From assembly GCF_001570585.1 (NCBI RefSeq), contig NZ_BBXF01000001.1, positions 551,691-615,690 on the forward strand: a stretch of DNA of 64,000 nt, written 5' to 3'. The stretch is from Herbidospora daliensis. GTDB taxonomy: Bacteria > Actinomycetota > Actinomycetes > Streptosporangiales > Streptosporangiaceae. A program made the translations under genes and the position numbers. Below the pieces are notes generated by a model that saw only the letters and a program-made list of their open reading frames with translations, had not been told where the DNA came from and did not search any database. Shown in pieces: positions 58,847 to 64,000 of the stretch; position 1 is the stretch's first letter; each line of letters starts with the position of its first letter.

Positions 58847-61502
58847 GCAGGCGCACCAGCGCGGCGCGGGAGGCGACGCCGAGCTTGGCGTAGATGCGGT
58901 TGAGGTGGACGTCGACCGTGCGAGGGCTGATCCGCAGGCGCTCGGCGATGTCCTTGGTCTTCAGCCCCTCGCCCGCCAGGTCGGCGACCTCGCGTTCGCG
59001 TGAGGTCAGCTCGCCCAGCCCGGCCTGCGGGCCGGGGGCGGCGTTCTGGAGGGCGGCGCGGGCGAGGTCGCGGGCCCGCGCGCCGCCCGGTGGGCCGTCG
59101 CCGAGGAGGGCCAGCGCCTCTTCGTAGCAGCGGGCGGCCGGCTCCCAGCGGCGGGCCTGGGCGTGCACGTGGCCCTGGGCGAGCCGGGCGTATCCGGCCG
59201 CCTCGGGCAGGCCGACGGCGGCCGCGGCGTCGGCGGCGGCCCCGGCCCAGCGGGCGACGCGGGCGGGCGGGCCGTCGTCGTGGCGCAGGGTCGCCGCGGC
59301 CAGCAGTTCGTAGCACCAGGCCGCGTAGACCTGGACCGGCTCGGGCACCTGCTCGGGCAGGCCGCCCGGCTCGGGCTCGTGCGGCAGCAGCACGGCCAGC
59401 GCGCGGCCGGGGTCGCCGCCCGTCAGCGCGGCCTCGGCGAACAGCAGGGCGTTGATCGGGGTCCGGGCGGCGACGAGATGGTCGTCGCGGCCGGTCGGCA
59501 GGGTGGGGCGGCCGAGCCGGGCCCAGGAGGCGGCGATCAGGGCGTCGGCCAGGGCGACGTGGTCGGCGCGGCCGATGCGGTGGGCGACCGACCGGGCCTC
59601 CAGCGAGACCGCGTGCGCGTCGGCGGGCCGGCCCCGGTGGTAGTGGACGTAGCCCAGGGTGCCGAGCAGTGGGGCCATCAGGTGGGCCTCGCCCCGTTCG
59701 CGGGCCCCCGACAGGGCGCGTTCGGCGTGCGCGCGGGCCGGGTCGTAGCCGCCCATGAGGGCCTCGGCCCACGCGAGCACGAGCAGGTGCGCGGCCTCCC
59801 GGGAGCCGGCCGGGGTCTCCCGGCCGTCGAGGAGCCGGGCGGCCTCCCGGAGCGGTCCGGCGGCCCCCGCGGGGTGGCCGCCGATGACCGTGCACATGCC
59901 GAGCAGGGCCAGCCGGCCCGCCCCGGTGATCGGGTCCTCGTACGCGGCGTTCCTGGCCAGCGCCTCGACGTCGGCGCGGTCCGGGACCTGCCCGGCCAGC
60001 ACCTTGGCGAGCTGCGCCTGCACGTGCAGCAGGGCGCGGGCGACCGGGTCGGCGTCGCCGCGCGCGGCCAGTTCGGCCAGCACGAGCGACTGGGCCTCGG
60101 CCGCGTCGCCGAGCGCGGCGGTCACCGACGACAGGAAGGCGACGGTGCGGGCCACGGGGCGGCCGCCGAGCACCTGCCGGGCCAGGTCGCGGACCCCTTC
60201 GGCGTCGCCGGTGGCCGCCAGCGCGCGGACGACCGGCCGCCACGACCCGGGGCCGGGTTCGGCGCCGTGGGCGCGGTGCGCCCGCAACGCCGAGCCGAGC
60301 CAGTGGGCGGCCTCGGCCGGGCGGCCGTTGCGCAGCGCGTCGTGGACGGCGGCCGTCAGGAGCGCGGCGTCGGCCGAGAGGACGCCGGAGCGTTCGGCGT
60401 GCCGGGCCACCTCGGCGGGCGGCGCGCCGGTGGCCGACAGGTGCCGGGCGGCCCTGCCGTGCGCCGCCGACCGCCAGCAGGGGTCGACGGCGGCGTACAG
60501 GGCGCGCCGGACGAGCGGGTGGCGGAAGGTGAGGGCGCCGGGGCTGCCGGGGACGGGCCGGATCAGGTCGCGCCGCCGGAGCTCGGTCAGCACCCGGCAG
60601 GCGACGTCGCGGTCGACCCCGGCCACGGCGGCCACCGCGCCGACGTCGAGGACGTCGCCGAGCACGGCCGCGGCGTCGAGCACCAGCCGGGCCTCCCCCG
60701 GCAGCGGCTCGGTCTCGGCGAGCAGCCTGGCTCCGAGGCTGCCGCGCGTCCAGGGGCCGTCGTCGGCCGGGAGGCCGGCCAGCGCGGTCAGGTAGAGGGG
60801 GTTGCCCATCGCGTCGTCGTGCAGGCCCCGGACGGCCGCGAGGTCGACGCCGTCGAGCAGCCGGGCCGACTGCCCGTGGCTCAGCGGGCCGAGCGCGACC
60901 GAGGCGACGCCACCGAGGTCGAGCACCGAGCGCAGCCTGACCGGCGACTGGCGGGGGCGGTGGGCGACGACGGTGGTCAGCGGGCCGTCGACGGGACGCC
61001 GGATGAGCATCTCCAGCAGCGCCACGGACATCGGGTCGGCCCAGTGGACGTCGTCGAGGAGCAGCAGCACGTCGCCGGGCGCGGCGGCCAGGCAGTCGGC
61101 CAGCGCCCGGCGCACCGTGACGAAGAGCCGGTGGCGGCCGGCGAACGAGCCGGTCTCGGCGTCACCGGCGCTCCCGAGCACGTCGATCAGCCTGGCGGCG
61201 GCGGGCACGATGTGGCCCTCCGGCCCGCGCCAGGTGGCCAGGGCCTGGAGGAAGGGGTGGAAGGGCTGTTCGGCGCCCGCTTCGGAGCAGCGGCCCGGCA
61301 GCACGGTGACGCCGTCGCGGCGGGCCTCCCCGGCGAGGCCGCCGAGCAACCACGACTTGCCCGCGCCGGGGTCGCCGGTCAGCTCGGCGACCCGGCCGTG
61401 CCGGTCGCGCGCGGCCCGGACGAGACGGGTCAGGCGGTCGAACTCCAGGTCTCTGACGAGCGCGGGGCGCCGGATCTCATGAGCACGGGCGATGACCGTC
61501 AT
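58809..61502 (-). CDS. LAL-type LuxR-family regulator (large ATPase)
   Basis: 897 residues. N-terminal AAA-type domain: Walker A TGDPGAGKS (42-50), Walker B LLLLDDVHWADP near 155-166. Long helical TPR-like middle. C-terminal LuxR HTH LTSREREVADLAGEGLKTKD...ISPRTVDVHLNRIYAKLGV near 830-890. LAL activators often control macrolide clusters and need ATP. ATG 61502 is preferred (GGGGAGG upstream). Convergent with SARP-TEII. Confidence 0.93.
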   Translation of the reverse strand: MTVIARAHEIRRPALVRDLEFDRLTRLVRAARDRHGRVAELTGDPGAGKSWLLGGLAGEARRDGVTVLPGRCSEAGAEQPFHPFLQALATWRGPEGHIVPAAARLIDVLGSAGDAETGSFAGRHRLFVTVRRALADCLAAAPGDVLLLLDDVHWADPMSVALLEMLIRRPVDGPLTTVVAHRPRQSPVRLRSVLDLGGVASVALGPLSHGQSARLLDGVDLAAVRGLHDDAMGNPLYLTALAGLPADDGPWTRGSLGARLLAETEPLPGEARLVLDAAAVLGDVLDVGAVAAVAGVDRDVACRVLTELRRRDLIRPVPGSPGALTFRHPLVRRALYAAVDPCWRSAAHGRAARHLSATGAPPAEVARHAERSGVLSADAALLTAAVHDALRNGRPAEAAHWLGSALRAHRAHGAEPGPGSWRPVVRALAATGDAEGVRDLARQVLGGRPVARTVAFLSSVTAALGDAAEAQSLVLAELAARGDADPVARALLHVQAQLAKVLAGQVPDRADVEALARNAAYEDPITGAGRLALLGMCTVIGGHPAGAAGPLREAARLLDGRETPAGSREAAHLLVLAWAEALMGGYDPARAHAERALSGARERGEAHLMAPLLGTLGYVHYHRGRPADAHAVSLEARSVAHRIGRADHVALADALIAASWARLGRPTLPTGRDDHLVAARTPINALLFAEAALTGGDPGRALAVLLPHEPEPGGLPEQVPEPVQVYAAWCYELLAAATLRHDDGPPARVARWAGAAADAAAAVGLPEAAGYARLAQGHVHAQARRWEPAARCYEEALALLGDGPPGGARARDLARAALQNAAPGPQAGLGELTSREREVADLAGEGLKTKDIAERLRISPRTVDVHLNRIYAKLGVASRAALVRLLSVSEPAGPAQR

Positions 61503-61521
61503 CTTCGCGGAAGCCTCCCCA

Positions 61522-61542
61522 AGGTTTCTATACAAAACCTAC
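61522..61542 (-). promoter_or_regulatory. Operator-like inverted repeat at LAL promoter
   Basis: AGGTTT (61522-61527) and AAACCT (61535-61540), 7-bp spacer holding a TATAG -10-like core on the minus strand. AAAACCTAC (61534-61542) is the reverse complement of GTAGGTTTT before the SARP gene. Confidence 0.5.
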
Positions 61543-61778
61543 TGGAATTGGGGAATAGCATAACCAACCTTCGCGGCCCGCCCGATTAGCGCATCATCGC
61601 AATCCGCATTTCCGCACCGGCCGGAATCGCCGCGCCGACGCCCGTGCGTCCGCTGACCGGGCACGACACATCCCGGCAAATTACCTCTAACCGGATTCCG
61701 GGGGCGTTAAGTCGCGCTTTAGAAGCGCGGCCGAAGATGAGGCTCGCCGATCCGGCCCATTCGAGGGGTGAGCAGCCT

Positions 61779-64000
61779 GTGTCCACACTCCGGGACGTCC
61801 ACGCCCGGCACGCCGTCCGGCGCGTCCCTCTCGGCGACGCCGCCGAGGTGCTGGTCGACCTGCGCGACGGCACGCCGGTCGTGCGCCGGCTCGACCTGGT
61901 GGCGGCCGGCACCCGCGCCCACCTGCGGCTCGTCAGCGAGTACCGGGGCGACTCCCGGCAGGAGGCCGGGCTCGGCCCCGGCTGGCGGCTCGACCCCGCG
62001 CCGACGCGGGGACCGGCGGGCGAACCCGTCGTCGTCGACGACCAGGGCCGCGTCGTCACGCTGCACCGCGACACGGGCGGCCTGATCACGAAGATCGTCG
62101 ACCCGCTCGGCGCGCAGGCCGCCTTCTTCCTGTACGACCTGGCCGGCCGCCCCGTCCGGCACACCGACGCCGCCGGGGCCGCGACCCTGTTCCGCTGGGA
62201 CGACGACGACCGCCTGACCGCGATCGAGGACCCCACCGGCGGCACGCTGACCTTCGCCTACGACGGCCGGGCGGTGACCGGGCTCGACTGGGGCGCCGGC
62301 CGGCTCGCCTTCGCCTACGCCCCCGGCCGCACCACGGTGACCGACACCGCCGGGCGGGTGAGCGTGCACGACTTCGACGAGAAGGGCCGGCTGACCGGGC
62401 TCGGCGACGGCCGCCGCTGGTCCTGGACCGGCGACGACCTCCTCCACGAGGAGATCGACGCCCTCGGCGGCGTGGTCACCCGCGAGCACGACCCCGAGGG
62501 CCGCGTGACCACGCTGCGGCTGCCGACCGGCGAGGAGAGCCACGCGACCTACGGCCCGCGCACCGTGCTGCGCGATCCGGCGGGCCGCGAACTGCGGCTG
62601 GACGCCGACCCGTACGGCCGCCCGGTGCGCGCCCTGGTGCCCGGCCGGGACGAACCCCTCGACATCCGCACCTACCACCCGGTGCACGGCCGCGTGCTGA
62701 CGTTCACCGACGGCGGCGGCCACACCACCTCCTTCGGCTACGACGCCGCCGGGAACCTGACCTCGGTCACCCCGCCCGCGCCGCTCGGCCCGGTCCGGTA
62801 CGCCTACGACGGCCTGTCGCGCGTCACGGCCGTGACCGGGGGCGACGGCCGTACGGTCGGCTACCGGCACGACCCCGCCGGGCGCCTGGCGGAGGTCGTC
62901 GACGAGGCGACCGGCACGGTGCTGGCCGCCTTCTCCCACGACGGCCTCGGCCGGGTCGCCCGCCGCTCCGGGCCCGGCTGGTCGTACGCCCACACCTGGA
63001 CCCCGACCGGCCGCGGCCCCCGGATCGCCCGGAGCGTGCGCACCGCCGACGGCGAACCGGACGAGGAGGTGCGTCACGACCACTCCCCCGACGGCGACCT
63101 GCTCGCCGTCACCACCCCGGGCGGCACCACCGCCTACTCCTACGACGACCACGGCCGCCCCGCGACGGTCACCACCCCCTCGGGGCACGTGGCCCGGCTC
63201 ACCCACGACGCCGCCGGGCGGCTGATCGGGGTGGACCTGGGGGCGGCCGTACAGGAGATCGAACACGACGCGTCGGGCCGCCGCACCGCGCTCACCGTGC
63301 GCGGCCCCGACGGCGAGCCGCGGCTGACCGCCCGCTACGCCTACGAGGGCGGCCTGCTGCGCGCCGCCGAGATCGACGGCGCGACCGTGGAGTACGCCTA
63401 CGACGGCCTGGGCCGGCTGATCCGGGCCGGCGACGTCGAGTACGCCTACGACCGCGCGAACAACCTGGTCAGGCTGGGCGAGATCGCCTTCACGCTGAAC
63501 GCGGCCGGGCAGGTCACCCGCTTCGGCGACACCCGGTTCGCCTACGACGGCGCGGGCGACTTCGTCGAGGAGGAGAACCCGACCGGCTCGTTCGCCTACA
63601 GCCCCACCCGCCAGACCCTCACCGGCGTCTTCGGCGGGGTCACGGTCGTGGACGTCGCCTACGACGGCCTCGACCAGCGCACCCCGCGCCGCATCACCGA
63701 GACCACCGTCGACGGCCGGACCGTCACCCACGTGCTGACCTGGTCGGAGCTCGGGCTGCTCCGCGTCGTCGACGACGGCGCACCCACCGACCTGATCCGC
63801 CTCCCCGACGGCACGCCGATCGCCCTGACCGCCCCCGGCGGCGCGCACCACTGGATCGTGACCGACCACCGGGGCTCGGTGCTGGCCCTGATCGGCCTCG
63901 ACGGCGAGGTCACCGCCCGCTACCGCTACACCCCCCACGGCGCGGTCACCGCCGAGGGCCCGGCCGCCGCCCTGAACCCGCTGCGCTTCCTGGGCGCCTA
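61779..64000 (+). CDS. YD/Rhs repeat protein (3' end outside window)
   Basis: About 740 codons are open to the window edge. Repeated YD motifs: YDLAGRPV, YDAAGNLT, YDGLSRVT, YDDHGRPA, YDGLGRLI, YDRANNLV and others. The window ends at LNPLRFLGAY, where the RHS core motif (about NP-x-RF-x-G-x-Y) begins; the variable C-terminal tip lies outside. No signal peptide at GTG 61779 (GAGGGG 10 nt upstream); ATG 61737 is an in-frame alternative. Rhs proteins shield toxins in contact-dependent killing. Whether this one ends in a toxin cannot be seen. Confidence 0.9.
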   Translation, partial: MSTLRDVHARHAVRRVPLGDAAEVLVDLRDGTPVVRRLDLVAAGTRAHLRLVSEYRGDSRQEAGLGPGWRLDPAPTRGPAGEPVVVDDQGRVVTLHRDTGGLITKIVDPLGAQAAFFLYDLAGRPVRHTDAAGAATLFRWDDDDRLTAIEDPTGGTLTFAYDGRAVTGLDWGAGRLAFAYAPGRTTVTDTAGRVSVHDFDEKGRLTGLGDGRRWSWTGDDLLHEEIDALGGVVTREHDPEGRVTTLRLPTGEESHATYGPRTVLRDPAGRELRLDADPYGRPVRALVPGRDEPLDIRTYHPVHGRVLTFTDGGGHTTSFGYDAAGNLTSVTPPAPLGPVRYAYDGLSRVTAVTGGDGRTVGYRHDPAGRLAEVVDEATGTVLAAFSHDGLGRVARRSGPGWSYAHTWTPTGRGPRIARSVRTADGEPDEEVRHDHSPDGDLLAVTTPGGTTAYSYDDHGRPATVTTPSGHVARLTHDAAGRLIGVDLGAAVQEIEHDASGRRTALTVRGPDGEPRLTARYAYEGGLLRAAEIDGATVEYAYDGLGRLIRAGDVEYAYDRANNLVRLGEIAFTLNAAGQVTRFGDTRFAYDGAGDFVEEENPTGSFAYSPTRQTLTGVFGGVTVVDVAYDGLDQRTPRRITETTVDGRTVTHVLTWSELGLLRVVDDGAPTDLIRLPDGTPIALTAPGGAHHWIVTDHRGSVLALIGLDGEVTARYRYTPHGAVTAEGPAAALNPLRFLGA

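Noticed and set aside
1-64000. CRISPR array
   Set aside because: No regularly spaced direct repeats of suitable length were seen.

Overview
The window is about 70% G+C, densely packed, with GTG and TTG starts, F420-type enzymes, SARP, LAL and WhiB-era style regulation, and a GlgM/GlgC pair. This points to a filamentous actinomycete; Streptosporangiales is my best guess, but that is inference from gene style only. About 65 protein genes and four tRNA genes can be supported. No insertion sequence, CRISPR array, rRNA or replication origin was found.

Layout. (1) 1-2.8 kb: the 3' end of a type 2 BREX (Pgl) phage-defence operon, the end of brxD plus complete brxHI. (2) 2.8-15.5 kb: mixed housekeeping and secreted genes: DusB, an ACT protein, two NAD(P)-binding Rossmann proteins, an Sfp-type phosphopantetheinyl transferase, two PAP2 phosphatases in tandem, an ABC exporter, a GNAT and an alcohol dehydrogenase. 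(3) 15.5-21 kb: a copper module, csoR-copZ-(His-rich anchored protein)-copA on the minus strand, divergent from a CopB-type ATPase, with two CsoR-like operators between. (4) 20.9-23.4 kb: divergent glgM/glgC. (5) 23.4-36.5 kb: membrane, transport and regulatory genes: MscS channel, orphan Bug protein, YtrA-type GntR-ABC unit, aldo/keto reductase behind a MerR-type promoter, secreted GH12 cellulase, TetR-MFS efflux pair, GlmS and an amidohydrolase. (6) 36.6-39.2 kb: an M14 peptidase, then tRNA-Gly, tRNA-Cys, a second identical tRNA-Gly and tRNA-Val, followed by about 830 bp without a gene, with GC hairpins and a tRNA-like relic. (7) 39.2-43.5 kb: two regulator-oxidoreductase modules (HxlR-MDR-SDR and TetR-SDR-SnoaL). 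(8) 43.7-55.4 kb: surface and secreted proteins, notably an 1149-residue phosphodiester glycosidase/metallophosphoesterase fusion and a 1348-residue SARP-STAND-TM-WD40 protein. (9) 55.4-64 kb: universal stress protein, F420-type LLM enzyme, then SARP + type II thioesterase facing a LAL LuxR regulator, and the start of a YD/Rhs repeat protein cut by the window edge.

Two window-wide patterns stand out. At least twelve genes have a TANNNT hexamer 6-7 nt before the start codon and mostly no Shine-Dalgarno, as expected for leaderless mRNAs. Ten of thirteen convergent gene pairs overlap at their 3' ends by 4-43 bp; two of the other three have strong bidirectional hairpins or a real gap. The right end (SARP, thioesterase, LAL) looks like the regulatory edge of a natural-product locus, but no PKS or NRPS gene is visible here.
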